A DNA stretch of 64,000 bases from Pseudomonas trivialis (GCF_001439805.1 NZ_JYLK01000008.1:124001-188000), one strand, 5' to 3'; numbered from the stretch's first letter, positions 10,235-19,442 are shown. The notes: generated by a model from the letters alone, not told the origin. Made by a program: numbers and translations.

Positions 10235-11059
10235 TCAGACCACCGCCGCCCGCCGCTGAACAAACCGGTCCACATACTCATCCGCCGGCGAGTGCAGAAT
10301 CTCGCGCGGCGTGCCGACCTGGATCAGCTTGCCGTCCTTGAGGATCGCAATGCGGTTGCCGATGCGCACGGCCTCGTCCAGATCGTGGGTGATGAACACG
10401 ATGGTCTTGTGCAGGGTCTTTTGCAGCTCGAGCAACTGGTCCTGCATCTCGGCGCGGATCAGCGGGTCGAGGGCGCTGAAGGCTTCGTCCATCAGGATGA
10501 TGTCGGTGTCGGCCGCCAGCGCGCGGGCCAGGCCGACGCGCTGACGCATGCCGCCGGAAAGCTGGTGCGGGTATTTGTTTTCGTAGCCCTTGAGGCCCAC
10601 GGTGTCGATCCAGTGCGTCGCGCGTTCGCTGCACACCTGCTTGCTTTCGCCGCGCACCTTGAGGCCGTAGGCAACGTTGTCGAGCACGCTCTTGTGCGGC
10701 AGCAGGCCGAAGCTCTGGAACACCATGCTGATTTTGTGCCGACGGAAGTGGCGCAGGGCATCCATGTCCAGTTGCAGGATGTCTTCACCGTCCACCAGGA
10801 TCGCGCCGCTGGTGGGGTCGATCAGGCGGTTGAAGTGGCGCACCAGGGTCGACTTGCCGGAACCCGACAGCCCCATGATCACAAAGATCTCGCCGGTGGC
10901 GATGCTCAGGGACAGGTCATTCACGCCGACCACGCAACCGGTTTCGGCCAGAACCTCATCCTTGGTCTTGCCCTGGCCGATCATGGCCAGCGCGTCTTTG
11001 GATCGATTGCCGAAAATCTTGAACACGTTCCTGACTTCAATTTTGCTGACGGTACTCAT
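10235..11059 (-). CDS. hutV: ABC transporter ATP-binding protein, ProV-like, of the hut locus
   Basis: Cytoplasmic ATPase of a histidine/quaternary-amine-type importer. Walker A is GLSGSGKST, the signature is LSGGMRQRVG, Walker B is IILMDEAFSALD, and the H-loop is FITHDLDEA. The N-terminal extension before Walker A is typical of the ProV/OpuAA branch, but at 274 residues the C-terminal CBS pair of ProV is missing. Its ATG overlaps the hutW stop by 4 bases. The assignment to histidine uptake rests on position in the hut operon and on the named hutXWV system of Pseudomonas. Confidence 0.9.
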   Translation of the reverse strand: MSTVSKIEVRNVFKIFGNRSKDALAMIGQGKTKDEVLAETGCVVGVNDLSLSIATGEIFVIMGLSGSGKSTLVRHFNRLIDPTSGAILVDGEDILQLDMDALRHFRRHKISMVFQSFGLLPHKSVLDNVAYGLKVRGESKQVCSERATHWIDTVGLKGYENKYPHQLSGGMRQRVGLARALAADTDIILMDEAFSALDPLIRAEMQDQLLELQKTLHKTIVFITHDLDEAVRIGNRIAILKDGKLIQVGTPREILHSPADEYVDRFVQRRAAVV

Positions 11060-11907
11060 TTGCTCGCCTCATGCCGTGGACGACCATAGGCCTGGGTGAT
11101 GCGGTCGATGACCACCGCGAGAATCACGATCGCAAGGCCGGCTTCAAGGCCACGGCCAACGTTGAGGGTCTGAATGCCGACCAGCACGTCTTCACCCAGG
11201 CCACGGGCGCCGATCATCGAGGCGATCACCACCATCGACAACGCCATCATGGTGGTCTGGTTGATGCCCGCCATGATGCTCGGCAGCGCCAGCGGCAATT
11301 GCACGCCGAACAGTTGCTGCCAACGGTTGGCACCAAAGGCGTTGATCGCTTCCATCACTTCGCGATCAACCTGGCGAATGCCAAGGTCTGTGAGGCGAAT
11401 CAGCGGCGGCGCGGCGTAGATCACCGTGGCGAAGATCGCCGGCACCTTGCCCAGGCCGAACAGCATCAGTACCGGGATCAGGTACACGAAGCTGGGCATG
11501 GTTTGCATGATGTCGAGCAGCGGCATCAGCACCGCACGCAGGCGATTGCTGCGCGCCGACAGGATGCCCAGCGGAATGCCAATCAGCACCGAGATCACCG
11601 TGGCGACCATCATCAGCGCCAGGGTTTGCATCAGCTTGTCCCACAGGCCGACCGCGCCCACCAGAAACAGCAAACCGACGATCACGGCGGTGGTCACCAC
11701 CTTGCGCGTGGCGTGCCAGGCAACGGCGCCGACAATCGCCAGCATCAGCCACCAGGGCGCGGCGCGCAGCAGACCTTCCAGGTTGACGATGGCCCATAGC
11801 AAGGTGTCGGAGATGTGCCGGAACACATCGCCATAGTTGGTGACCAATGCGTCCACCCACTCGTTGACCCAGTCGGCGATTGAAAACGTAAAACTCTCGG
11901 GAAACAT
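11056..11907 (-). CDS. hutW: ABC transporter permease, ProW-like, of the hut locus
   Basis: Inner-membrane channel subunit of the HutXWV importer. The roughly 283-residue protein has several hydrophobic segments (starting about residues 30-60 and 90-110) and the ProW-type coupling motif EAINAFGANRWQQLFGVQLPLALPSIMAG. The ATG at 11907 is chosen over an in-frame TTG at 11925 because GAGAG lies 8 bases upstream. It overlaps hutV by 4 bases and follows hutX by 72 bases. Confidence 0.9.
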   Translation of the reverse strand: MFPESFTFSIADWVNEWVDALVTNYGDVFRHISDTLLWAIVNLEGLLRAAPWWLMLAIVGAVAWHATRKVVTTAVIVGLLFLVGAVGLWDKLMQTLALMMVATVISVLIGIPLGILSARSNRLRAVLMPLLDIMQTMPSFVYLIPVLMLFGLGKVPAIFATVIYAAPPLIRLTDLGIRQVDREVMEAINAFGANRWQQLFGVQLPLALPSIMAGINQTTMMALSMVVIASMIGARGLGEDVLVGIQTLNVGRGLEAGLAIVILAVVIDRITQAYGRPRHEASK

Positions 11908-11979
11908 AGCGTGCTCTCGATCCAATGGGGTGTGGCCGGGCGCCCGGCCAGCCCTTCAGGGTAGCCGGACGCGCTTGAC

Positions 11980-12933
11980 CTACAAGGCCGCGTCGATTTT
12001 TTTGGCGGCCTCGTCGCTGACCCAGGCGTGCCAGACCTCAGGATGTTCCTTGAGGAATATTTTCGCCAGTTTCGGCGATTCGATACGTTCCTTGGCCATG
12101 CGACCCAGGTTCTGGTTGAGCAGGTCGATCGGCAGGTTGACCTTTTCCAGCACGGCCACCAGTTCCGGCGCCTGTTCATGGAATGCCTTGGACAGGCCGA
12201 CCTTGATGCTCACGCTTTTATCCACGCCGGGTTTTTCCTGCAGCTTGACCAGGTCGACCTGACCCATCAGCGGCGTGGGCGACCAGTAGTAGAACAGGAT
12301 CGGCTCGCCACGCTTGTAGCTCGACAGCACTGCCGCATCCAGCGCAGGGCCGGTGCCCGGGCGGAAGTTGGTGTAGGTGTTCTCCAGGCCGTAGCTTTTC
12401 AGCATTTCGCTGTTGTCCAGCTCACAGGTCCAGCCGGCCGGGCAGTTGTAGAAGCGGCCCTTGGACGGTTCTTCCGGGTCCTTGAATACCGCTGCGTATT
12501 TGCCCAGGTCCGCAATGCTCTTGAGGTCCGGCGCCTTGGCTTCGAGCTTGCGCTTGGCGTCGCCTTCGATCACGTAACGTGGCACATACCAGCCCTCGAT
12601 CGCACCGACGATAGGTGCGCCGACGCCCACGACCTTGCCGGCCTTCTCGGCCTTGTTCCAGACTTCGCTGCGGCCCACCCACTCTTCAGCGAACACCTGA
12701 ATGTCGTTACTGCCCAGGGCATTTTCCATGGTGATGGAGTTGCCCGGCAGGCTGTCGGTTTTGCAGTCGTAGCCTTTTTCCAGCACGGTTTGCAGGATGT
12801 CGGTCAGCAGCATGCCGCTTTCCCAATTGAGGCCTGCGAACTTCACCGGCTTGCCGGATTCGCACCAACCGGCCGCCTGGGCGCCGGCGCTTGCCAGAAA
12901 CAGCGTGGCCAGCAGGGTCTTATGTATTTTCAT
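11980..12933 (-). CDS. hutX: Periplasmic substrate-binding protein of the hut ABC transporter
   Basis: Ligand-binding protein of the importer, exported to the periplasm. A classic signal peptide (MKIHKTLLATLFLASAGAQAA) is followed by a ProX/OpuAC-like domain with aromatic-rich segments (NWES, EEWVGRSEVW, YYWSPTP) typical of cation-pi ligand pockets. The start at 12933 follows GGGAG; the longer reading frame adds 21 residues that would bury the signal peptide. Histidine as ligand is inferred from the hut location. Confidence 0.9.
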   Translation of the reverse strand: MKIHKTLLATLFLASAGAQAAGWCESGKPVKFAGLNWESGMLLTDILQTVLEKGYDCKTDSLPGNSITMENALGSNDIQVFAEEWVGRSEVWNKAEKAGKVVGVGAPIVGAIEGWYVPRYVIEGDAKRKLEAKAPDLKSIADLGKYAAVFKDPEEPSKGRFYNCPAGWTCELDNSEMLKSYGLENTYTNFRPGTGPALDAAVLSSYKRGEPILFYYWSPTPLMGQVDLVKLQEKPGVDKSVSIKVGLSKAFHEQAPELVAVLEKVNLPIDLLNQNLGRMAKERIESPKLAKIFLKEHPEVWHAWVSDEAAKKIDAAL

Positions 12934-13002
12934 TGTGGTGACGCTCCCAATCTTGAAATGGATTACGGCAGTCAGTAGGCATCCTGCCCTGTCCACGTCC
13001 CA

Positions 13003-14460
13003 TCAGGCCTGTGCAACCGGCCTGGTTTTTATTGGCGCAGCGCCCTGCTCTGGCGGCAGGATCAGGTGGTCAGGTACAGCGCTGTGCCATTTTTTTGCGC
13101 ACAGGTAATACAGGCCGGCGGGCAGCACCAGGCCGATGATCCAGGAGATATCCACGTCACCGAGGCCGGCCACCAGCGGGCCGGTGTAGAACTGGGTGGA
13201 GATGAACGGCAACTGCACCAGCACGCCAAACACATAGACGCTGATGCCCAGCAGGTTCCAGCGCCCGTAGCGTCCGTTCGGATCGGCCAGGGCCGGCACG
13301 TCATAGCGCTCGCGGGTGATGCAGTAATAGTCGACCAGGTTGATCGCGCTCCACGGCGTGAAGAACGCCAGCAGAAACAGGATGAACGACTTGAACGCAC
13401 CGAGGAACGAGTGCTGGCCGAGCAGCGCGATCAGGGTTGCCGCGCCGACGATGACCAGCACGAACCCCAGCCGTTGCCAGCGCGTGACCTCCAGGCGACC
13501 GCGAAAGCCGCTGATGATGGTGGCGATGCACATGAAGCTGCCGTAGGAGTTCAGGGTGGAAATCGTGACCTTGCCGAACGCAATGCTGAAATACAGCAAC
13601 GCAGCGGTGGCCCCCGTGCCGCCCAGGCCGACGATGTAGGCCACTTCGTGACCGGCGAATTGCCCGTTGGACAACGCGGCGGCGAACACACCGAGGATCA
13701 TCGCCACCTGCGCGCCGATCACCGAACCGGCACCGGCGGCGAGGAAGGTTTTCAGTGAGGACGTGCGGCTTGGCAGGTAGCGTGAGTAGTCCGCCACGTA
13801 CGGGCCGAATGCGATCTGCCAGGAGGCCGCGAGCGACACCGCCAGCAGGAAACTGCTCCAGCTGAAGTGACGGATTTGCAGGAGCGCGCCGATGTCGGCC
13901 TGGCTCATCAGACGGCTGAACAGATAGACAAACGCCACCACCCCAATGACGCTGGCGACGCGGCCGATGAAATGGATCACCCGATAGCCAAGCACCGTGA
14001 CAAGCACGATGACACTGGCGAACATCAGGATACCGGTGTTGTCGCTGACGCCGAACAGCTGGCCCAGCGCCTGGCCCGACAGCACAGTGCCAGTGGCGGT
14101 GAAGCCCAGGTACATCAGGCACACCAGCACAATCGGGATGGCCGCGCCGTACACGCCGAACTGTACACGACTGGAGATCATCTGCGGCAGGCCGAGTTTG
14201 GGCCCTTGCGCCGCATGCAGGGCCATGACGCCACCGCCGATCAGTTGGCCGATCAACAGACCGATCAACGACCAGAACACATCACCGCCCAACACCACGG
14301 CCAGGGCCCCGGTGACGATGGCGGTGATCTGCAGGTTGGCACCGAGCCACAGGGTGAACTGGCTCAAGAGACGACCGTGTCTTTCCGCTTCCGGGATGTA
14401 ATCGATCGAACGTTTTTCGATCAGCGCGGTGCTGCTTGCACGAGCGTCATTTACAGCCAT
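13003..14460 (-). CDS. hutT: NCS1-family permease of the hut locus, probable urocanate transporter
   Basis: A 485-residue integral membrane protein with about 12 hydrophobic segments, related to cytosine/purine/allantoin permeases (NCS1). It has the conserved N-terminal IDYIPEAERHG followed by a first membrane segment, LGANLQITAIVTGALAV. Location between hutU and hutX suggests it carries a hut intermediate. In P. fluorescens SBW25 I recall a CodB-like permease here being assigned to urocanate uptake. Substrate is inferred from that, not visible in the sequence. Confidence 0.85.
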   Translation of the reverse strand: MAVNDARASSTALIEKRSIDYIPEAERHGRLLSQFTLWLGANLQITAIVTGALAVVLGGDVFWSLIGLLIGQLIGGGVMALHAAQGPKLGLPQMISSRVQFGVYGAAIPIVLVCLMYLGFTATGTVLSGQALGQLFGVSDNTGILMFASVIVLVTVLGYRVIHFIGRVASVIGVVAFVYLFSRLMSQADIGALLQIRHFSWSSFLLAVSLAASWQIAFGPYVADYSRYLPSRTSSLKTFLAAGAGSVIGAQVAMILGVFAAALSNGQFAGHEVAYIVGLGGTGATAALLYFSIAFGKVTISTLNSYGSFMCIATIISGFRGRLEVTRWQRLGFVLVIVGAATLIALLGQHSFLGAFKSFILFLLAFFTPWSAINLVDYYCITRERYDVPALADPNGRYGRWNLLGISVYVFGVLVQLPFISTQFYTGPLVAGLGDVDISWIIGLVLPAGLYYLCAKKWHSAVPDHLILPPEQGAAPIKTRPVAQA

Positions 14461-14507
14461 TGTTGTTCAACCTCTGATGGATTGTTCTGCATGCGCATTG
14501 CTCTTCT

Positions 14508-14593
14508 GTGGGAGCTGGCTTGCCCGCGATGGCATCACCTCGGTCTTACTGACAAACCGAGTCGCCTGCATCGCGGGCAAGCCCGGCTCCCAC
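14508..14593. repeat. REP doublet (REPIN-like)
   Basis: Two inverted copies, GTGGGAGCTGGCTTGCCCGCGAT and its complement, enclose a spacer of about 40 bases between hutU and hutT. The core is slightly different (AGCTGGCTTGCCCGC) from the main family in this window. It could weaken read-through or stabilise the upstream hutU mRNA. Confidence 0.8.
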
Positions 14594-14610
14594 AACAACC
14601 GAGCCGGTCT

Positions 14611-16281
14611 TTATTTGATCATCGGCAGGTTCAGGCCCTGCTCTTTGGCGCAGTCGATCGCGATCTGGTAGCCGGCGTCCGCATGCCGCATCACCCCGGT
14701 GGCCGGGTCGTTGTGCAATACCCGCGCGATGCGTTCGGCCGCTTCATCGGTGCCGTCGCAGACGATGACCATGCCCGAATGCTGGGAGAAGCCCATGCCC
14801 ACGCCACCGCCGTGGTGCAGCGAGACCCAGGTCGCGCCGCTCGCGGTGTTGAGCAAGGCATTGAGCAGCGGCCAGTCGGACACGGCGTCGGAACCGTCCT
14901 GCATGGATTCGGTTTCGCGGTTGGGGCTGGCCACCGAGCCGGAGTCCAGGTGATCGCGACCGATTACCACCGGTGCCGACAGCTCGCCGCTGCGTACCAT
15001 TTCGTTGAAGGCCAGGCCCAGCTTGGCGCGCTGGCCCAGGCCGACCCAGCAGATACGCGCCGGCAGGCCCTGGAAGCTGATGCGTTCACGCGCCATGTCC
15101 AGCCAGTTGTGCAGGTGGGCGTCGTCCGGAATCAACTCTTTGACTTTGGCGTCGGTCTTGTAGATGTCCTGCGGGTCGCCCGACAGCGCGGCCCAGCGGA
15201 ACGGGCCGATGCCACGGCAGAACAGCGGGCGGATATAGGCCGGCACGAAGCCCGGAAAATCGAAGGCGTTTTCCACGCCGACTTCCTGGGCCATCTGGCG
15301 GATGTTATTGCCGTAGTCGAAGGTCGGGATGCCCTGCTTCTGGAATTCGAGCATGGCCCTGACGTGCACGGCCATCGACTGCTTGGCGGCCTGGATCACG
15401 ACGGCCGGCTCGGTTTTGGCGCGGGCGCGGTATTCGTCCCAGGTCCAGCCGGCCGGCAGGTAGCCGTTGAGCGGGTCGTGGGCGCTGGTCTGGTCGGTGA
15501 CCATGTCCGGGCGCACGCCGCGCTCGACCAGCTCCGGCAGGATTTCGGCGGCGTTACCCAGCAGGGCGATGGAAATGGCTTTGCCTTCCTGGGTGTACTT
15601 GGCGATGCGGGCCAGGGCGTCGTCGAGGTCGGTGGCCTGCTCGTCGACATAGCGGCTGGCCAGACGGAAATCGATGCTGACCTGCTGGCATTCGATGTTC
15701 AGCGAGCACGCACCGGCCAGCGTCGCCGCGAGTGGCTGCGCGCCGCCCATGCCACCGAGGCCGGCGGTGAGCACCCAGCGGCCCTTGAGGTTGCTGTCGT
15801 AATGTTGGCGACCGGCTTCGACGAAGGTTTCGTAGGTGCCCTGGACGATGCCCTGGCTGCCGATGTAGATCCAGCTGCCGGCGGTCATCTGGCCGTACAT
15901 GGCCAAGCCCTTGGCATCCAGTTCGTTGAAGTGTTCCCAACTGGCCCAGTGCGGCACCAGGTTGGAGTTGGCGATGAGCACGCGCGGCGCGTTGCTGTGG
16001 GTTTTGAACACGCCGACCGGCTTGCCCGATTGCACCAGCAGGGTTTCGTCGTCGTTCAGATGGGTAAGGCTCTCGACGATCTGGTCGTAGCACTCCCAGT
16101 TGCGCGCCGCACGGCCAATGCCGCCGTACACCACCAGTTCTTTCGGGTTCTCGGCCACTTGCGGGTCGAGGTTGTTCATCAACATGCGCAGCGGCGCTTC
16201 GGTCAGCCAGCTTTTGGCGGTGAGCGTGTTACCGCGGGCGGCACGGATTTCGACATCACGGTACTGGGTAGGCTTGGTCAC
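14611..16281 (-). CDS. hutU: Urocanate hydratase
   Basis: Second step of histidine breakdown: adds water to urocanate to give imidazolonepropionate, with tightly bound NAD+ as electrophile. The protein has the NAD-binding glycine-rich [13 protein letters not shown] and the active-site Cys region [15 protein letters not shown] at 16281 is the start: GAGGAG lies 8 bases upstream and it gives 556 residues, as in other pseudomonads. The in-frame ATG at 16386 would run through the promoter and operator. It is the first gene of the main leftward hut transcript after the HutC-controlled promoter. Confidence 0.97.
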   Translation of the reverse strand: MTKPTQYRDVEIRAARGNTLTAKSWLTEAPLRMLMNNLDPQVAENPKELVVYGGIGRAARNWECYDQIVESLTHLNDDETLLVQSGKPVGVFKTHSNAPRVLIANSNLVPHWASWEHFNELDAKGLAMYGQMTAGSWIYIGSQGIVQGTYETFVEAGRQHYDSNLKGRWVLTAGLGGMGGAQPLAATLAGACSLNIECQQVSIDFRLASRYVDEQATDLDDALARIAKYTQEGKAISIALLGNAAEILPELVERGVRPDMVTDQTSAHDPLNGYLPAGWTWDEYRARAKTEPAVVIQAAKQSMAVHVRAMLEFQKQGIPTFDYGNNIRQMAQEVGVENAFDFPGFVPAYIRPLFCRGIGPFRWAALSGDPQDIYKTDAKVKELIPDDAHLHNWLDMARERISFQGLPARICWVGLGQRAKLGLAFNEMVRSGELSAPVVIGRDHLDSGSVASPNRETESMQDGSDAVSDWPLLNALLNTASGATWVSLHHGGGVGMGFSQHSGMVIVCDGTDEAAERIARVLHNDPATGVMRHADAGYQIAIDCAKEQGLNLPMIK

Positions 16282-16351
16282 AACGCTGACTCCTCGGCGA
16301 TCGATGCGCGAACAGGTGCGTGGAAAGAAGAGTCTTACGCACACACCTTTA

Positions 16352-16365
16352 CTTGTATGTACAAG
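16352..16365. promoter_or_regulatory. HutC operator upstream of hutU
   Basis: Palindrome CTTGTATGTACAAG with perfect 6-base arms, the known HutC operator type (TGTA-N2-TACA core) of Pseudomonas. It sits directly downstream of the sigma-54-type -12 element, over the expected transcription start. HutC would thus block initiation until urocanate is present. Confidence 0.88.
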
Positions 16366-16367
16366 CA

Positions 16368-16386
16368 TATGCAATCGAGCGGCCAA
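16368..16386 (-). promoter_or_regulatory. Sigma-54 promoter for hutU
   Basis: On the minus strand the sequence reads TGGCCGCTCGATTGCAT: GG (-24) at 16384-16383 and GC (-12) at 16372-16371, exactly 10 bases apart, with the TTGCA -12 box well matched. Start would be near 16359, giving a leader of about 78 bases before hutU. hut genes in pseudomonads are known to need RpoN with CbrB or NtrC. Confidence 0.75.
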
Positions 16387-16570
16387 CTTGTTGAATCCGT
16401 CCGAAGGTATTTTTATTCAGTGCGCGGAAGCCTTGTGAATTAAGGCTTTGGGGGCTTTCTGACATTTCTTGGGTGGGTGTTTTCAATGAGGGCGAAATGC
16501 TGGAGCTGCATCACGCTGGGGCATTCGGTAACAAATTGGTGCGCCGATTTGTAAACACCGCAGAGAAAAT

Positions 16571-16657
16571 GTGGGAGGGGGCTTGCTCCCGATGGCGGTG
16601 TGTCAGTCAGCCCATTTGGCAATGACCCACTGCTATCGGGAGCAAGCCCCCTCCCAC
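16571..16657. repeat. REP doublet (REPIN)
   Basis: GTGGGAGGGGGCTTGCTCCCGAT and its inverted copy flank about 40 bases. It lies between the end of hutD and the hutU promoter, in a 381-base gene-free gap (16282-16662) that otherwise holds only the promoter/operator and no convincing ORF. Confidence 0.9.
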
Positions 16658-16662
16658 ATTTT

Positions 16663-17223
16663 TTAACCGCGCGCGGTCAGTTCGATCAGGCAGCAGCGGC
16701 CGCTGACCGCGATGTCCAGCAAGCCGGTATTACCCTGCACTTGCAGGCAATCGTGATGACCCAGCTTCTGGTCCAGCACCTTCACTTCATCCGCCACGCT
16801 GAACACCAGCACCGTCTGCGCGGTGCTGAAAAAGCGCTGCACGCCGTCCACCCATTGCAAACGCGCGTGGTAACGCCGGGGCGAATAGATCAGGTTGAAA
16901 TCGCGAATCGGCCCGGTGATCAGCCGGCAGGACACCTGGCTGTCGCCGCTGAAAGCGAAGGGTTGCAGCGGCAGCAGGCCGCGCTGCTCTTCGCCGTCCA
17001 CGGTCAGCACCATGCCAGCGCCCTTGATCACGGTGATCACGCGCTGGTAGCCGGCGAAGGTGGAGAACCCGCCCGACTCGGCAATATCGGCAATCGACAA
17101 ACGCCAGCCAAACCCCTCCAGGCCTTCGCCTGCATCGCGGGTGATTTCTTCGGTGCTGCCGCCGCCATTTTTCCAGGGCATGCGCACGTAATCGGTGGCG
17201 CGCCACACGCTGATTTCACTCAT
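16663..17223 (-). CDS. hutD: HutD family protein
   Basis: A 186-residue cupin-like HutD protein. Motifs typical of the family are MPWKNGGGSTEEI near the N-terminus and GFGWRLSIADIAESGGFS. The biochemical role is not settled. In P. fluorescens it has been proposed to act as a governor limiting hut expression, possibly by binding formylglutamate. The ATG at 17223 is chosen because it forms an ATGA overlap with the hutC stop; upstream in-frame sequence lies within hutC. Confidence 0.92.
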   Translation of the reverse strand: MSEISVWRATDYVRMPWKNGGGSTEEITRDAGEGLEGFGWRLSIADIAESGGFSTFAGYQRVITVIKGAGMVLTVDGEEQRGLLPLQPFAFSGDSQVSCRLITGPIRDFNLIYSPRRYHARLQWVDGVQRFFSTAQTVLVFSVADEVKVLDQKLGHHDCLQVQGNTGLLDIAVSGRCCLIELTARG

Positions 17224-17969
17224 TTGCTGAAACGCCCTTCGAGGCTGTGACGGGAACCGGGGTGGATCAAGCGCGCGGCCGTTACCGGCTGGCGACCCGA
17301 CCAGGTACGCCGGCGAATCAACAGGCAGGGTTCGCTCGGCTCGATCTGCAGCAGTTTGCATTCGGCGGCGTCAGCGAGAATTGCCTCTACCACGTGCTCG
17401 CCTTCGGTGAGCGGTGCTACCTGGTTGAGGTACGCATAGGGCGTTTGCTGGGTGAAGTCCTGCTGCAGGTAGTCGGGCGCGACTGCGGCGTTGACGAAGC
17501 GGTCTTCGATCTGCACGGGGATATCGTTTTCGTAGTGCACGATCAGCGAGTGGAACACCCGCCCGCCTTCACGCATTTCCAGCGCAACGGCGCGCTCGGA
17601 ACCGGCAGCCTCTTCGCACAGGTGGATGACCTGGCAGGTGTGACGATGGCCGCGCGAGGCAATCTCATCGGCAATGTTGTGCACTTCGAACAGCGCCGAC
17701 TGGCTCTTGGGTTCGGCGACGAATGTGCCCACGCCCTGCATGCGCACCAGCAACCCTTCGGCGGTGAGTTCGCGCAGGGCACGGTTGATGGTCATGCGGC
17801 TGAAGCCCAACTGGCTGACCAGTTCGCTTTCCGACGGCACGCGGTAATGGGGCGGCCAGTTGCCGGTGAGAATCTGCTGGCTGATCATCTGTTTGACGCG
17901 GGCATACAAGGGCGCCGGACTTTCGTCCATGTGGGCAGCCAGCGGAGACTTGGCAGGCGGAGTCGGCAC
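17220..17969 (-). CDS. hutC: Histidine utilization repressor, GntR/HutC family
   Basis: DNA-binding repressor of hut genes, released by urocanate. The N-terminal winged helix-turn-helix (about residues 20-85) includes VPSESELVSQLGFSRMTINRAL, followed by an UTRA ligand domain with EDRFVNA and PYAYLNQ segments. GTG at 17969 is the chosen start (AAGGA 6 bases upstream, product MPTPPAKSP... as in P. putida HutC), giving 249 residues; an ATG at 17999 is also in frame. It overlaps hutD by 4 bases and is divergent from hutF with a HutC site between. Confidence 0.96.
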   Translation of the reverse strand: MPTPPAKSPLAAHMDESPAPLYARVKQMISQQILTGNWPPHYRVPSESELVSQLGFSRMTINRALRELTAEGLLVRMQGVGTFVAEPKSQSALFEVHNIADEIASRGHRHTCQVIHLCEEAAGSERAVALEMREGGRVFHSLIVHYENDIPVQIEDRFVNAAVAPDYLQQDFTQQTPYAYLNQVAPLTEGEHVVEAILADAAECKLLQIEPSEPCLLIRRRTWSGRQPVTAARLIHPGSRHSLEGRFSK

Positions 17970-18032
17970 GGGGAATCCTTGCAGGGAAAAAAGAAGCATA
18001 GATTGCCGGAGTTTACCGAGCAGGCAAACGTC

Positions 18033-18048
18033 TGTATATGTATATACA
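18033..18048. promoter_or_regulatory. HutC operator between hutC and hutF
   Basis: The 16-base sequence TGTATATGTATATACA has 7-base arms around a central GT, and its right part contains the HutC core TGTATATACA (TGTA-N2-TACA). It lies 29 bases before hutF and 63 bases before hutC, so one site could control both divergent genes and give autoregulation. Confidence 0.75.
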
Positions 18049-18077
18049 AATAAACACACGACCGGAGTCTTCTGATC

Positions 18078-19442
18078 ATGTCCGCATTCTTTGCCGAACG
18101 CGCGCTGCTGCCTGATGGATGGGCCAATGATGTACGCCTTGAGGTGGGCGCTGACGGCCTGTTGACTCGGGTCGAGGCCAATGCCGACGCAGAGGGCGCC
18201 GAGCGACTCAGAGGCCCGCTGTTGGCCGGCATGCCGAACCTGCATTCCCATGCCTTCCAGCGCGCCATGGCCGGCCTGGCGGAAGTGGCGGGCAACCCGA
18301 ACGACAGTTTCTGGACCTGGCGCGAGCTGATGTACCGCATGGTCGGCAAGATCAGCCCGGACCAGTTGCAGGTGATCGCGCGCCAGCTGTACATCGAAAT
18401 GCTCAAGGCCGGCTACACCTCGGTGGCCGAGTTTCATTACGTGCATCACGAGGTCAGCGGTCAGCCTTACGCCGACCGCGCCGAGCTGTCGCGGCAGATC
18501 AGCCAGGCGGCCGCCGCCAGCGGTATCGGCCTGACGTTGTTGCCGGTGCTCTATACCCACGCAGGCTTTGGTGGCCAGGCGCCGAACGAGGGCCAGCGGC
18601 GTTTTATCAACAGCACGGACAGCTACCTGGAGTTGCAGGCCCGCTTGCGACCGATCCTGGCAACGCAACCGGCGCAGCACCTGGGGCTGTGCGTCCACTC
18701 GTTGCGTGCGGTCACCCCGCAGCAGATCCACGACGTGCTGGCAGCCAGCGACAAGGCGTGCCCCGTGCATATCCACATCGCCGAGCAGCAGAAAGAAGTC
18801 GACGATTGCCTGGCCTGGAGCGGCAAGCGCCCGCTGCAATGGCTGTATGACAACGTTGAGGTCGATGAGCGCTGGTGCCTGGTGCACGCCACCCACGCCG
18901 ATGCGGACGAAGTCGCGCGCATGGCCAGAAGCCGAGCGATTGCAGGATTGTGTCTGACCACCGAGGCAAACCTGGGTGACGGGATTTTCCCGGCGGTGGA
19001 TTTTCTCGCCCAAGGCGGGCGCATGGGGATCGGCTCCGACAGTCATGTGTCGCTGAGCGTGGTGGAGGAACTGCGCTGGCTGGAATATGGCCAGCGGTTG
19101 CGGGATCAGCGGCGCAATCGTCTGTATCGCTCCGCTCAGCCGATGGTCGGCCGCACGCTGTTTGATGCCGCGCTGGACGGTGGGGCCCAGGCGCTGGGTC
19201 AGCCTATTGGTCGATTGGAGGTGGGCAAGCGGGCGGACTGGATCGTGCTGGACGGTAATGATCCGTACCTGGCCACGGCGAGCGAGGATGGGATTCTCAA
19301 TCGCTGGCTGTTCGCCGGGGGTGATCGGCAGGTGCGCGACGTGCTGGTGAACGGCAAGTGGGTGGTGCGGGACGGGCATCATGCCGATGAAGAGGAAAGC
19401 GCGAGGGTGTTCACGCAGGTGTTGAGGACTCTACTCGGATAA
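18078..19442 (+). CDS. hutF: Formimidoylglutamate deiminase
   Basis: Fourth step of the five-step pathway: deiminates N-formimino-L-glutamate to N-formyl-L-glutamate, the substrate of HutG. Amidohydrolase of 454 residues with metal ligands in NLHSHAFQ (HxH), HIHIAEQ, VHATHAD and GSDSHVS. Its presence together with hutG shows that this organism uses the two-step formylglutamate route rather than direct HutG-type formiminoglutamase. Transcribed away from hutC; GGAG lies about 11 bases before the start. Confidence 0.96.
   Translation: MSAFFAERALLPDGWANDVRLEVGADGLLTRVEANADAEGAERLRGPLLAGMPNLHSHAFQRAMAGLAEVAGNPNDSFWTWRELMYRMVGKISPDQLQVIARQLYIEMLKAGYTSVAEFHYVHHEVSGQPYADRAELSRQISQAAAASGIGLTLLPVLYTHAGFGGQAPNEGQRRFINSTDSYLELQARLRPILATQPAQHLGLCVHSLRAVTPQQIHDVLAASDKACPVHIHIAEQQKEVDDCLAWSGKRPLQWLYDNVEVDERWCLVHATHADADEVARMARSRAIAGLCLTTEANLGDGIFPAVDFLAQGGRMGIGSDSHVSLSVVEELRWLEYGQRLRDQRRNRLYRSAQPMVGRTLFDAALDGGAQALGQPIGRLEVGKRADWIVLDGNDPYLATASEDGILNRWLFAGGDRQVRDVLVNGKWVVRDGHHADEEESARVFTQVLRTLLG

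Noticed and set aside
13867..16443. 858-residue open frame opposite hutT and hutU
   Set aside because: It is the complement of two well-supported genes in high-GC DNA, with His/Gln/Asp/Val-rich low-complexity translation and no ribosome site; a typical codon-bias shadow.
16440..16622. 60-residue leftward frame between hutU promoter and hutD
   Set aside because: Half of it is REP doublet sequence; no ribosome site or homology.
18003..18018. GG-N10-GC spacing upstream of hutF as a second sigma-54 promoter
   Set aside because: The spacing fits (CCGGAGTTTACCGAGCAG), but both boxes lack the TGGCA and TTGC context; too weak to annotate.
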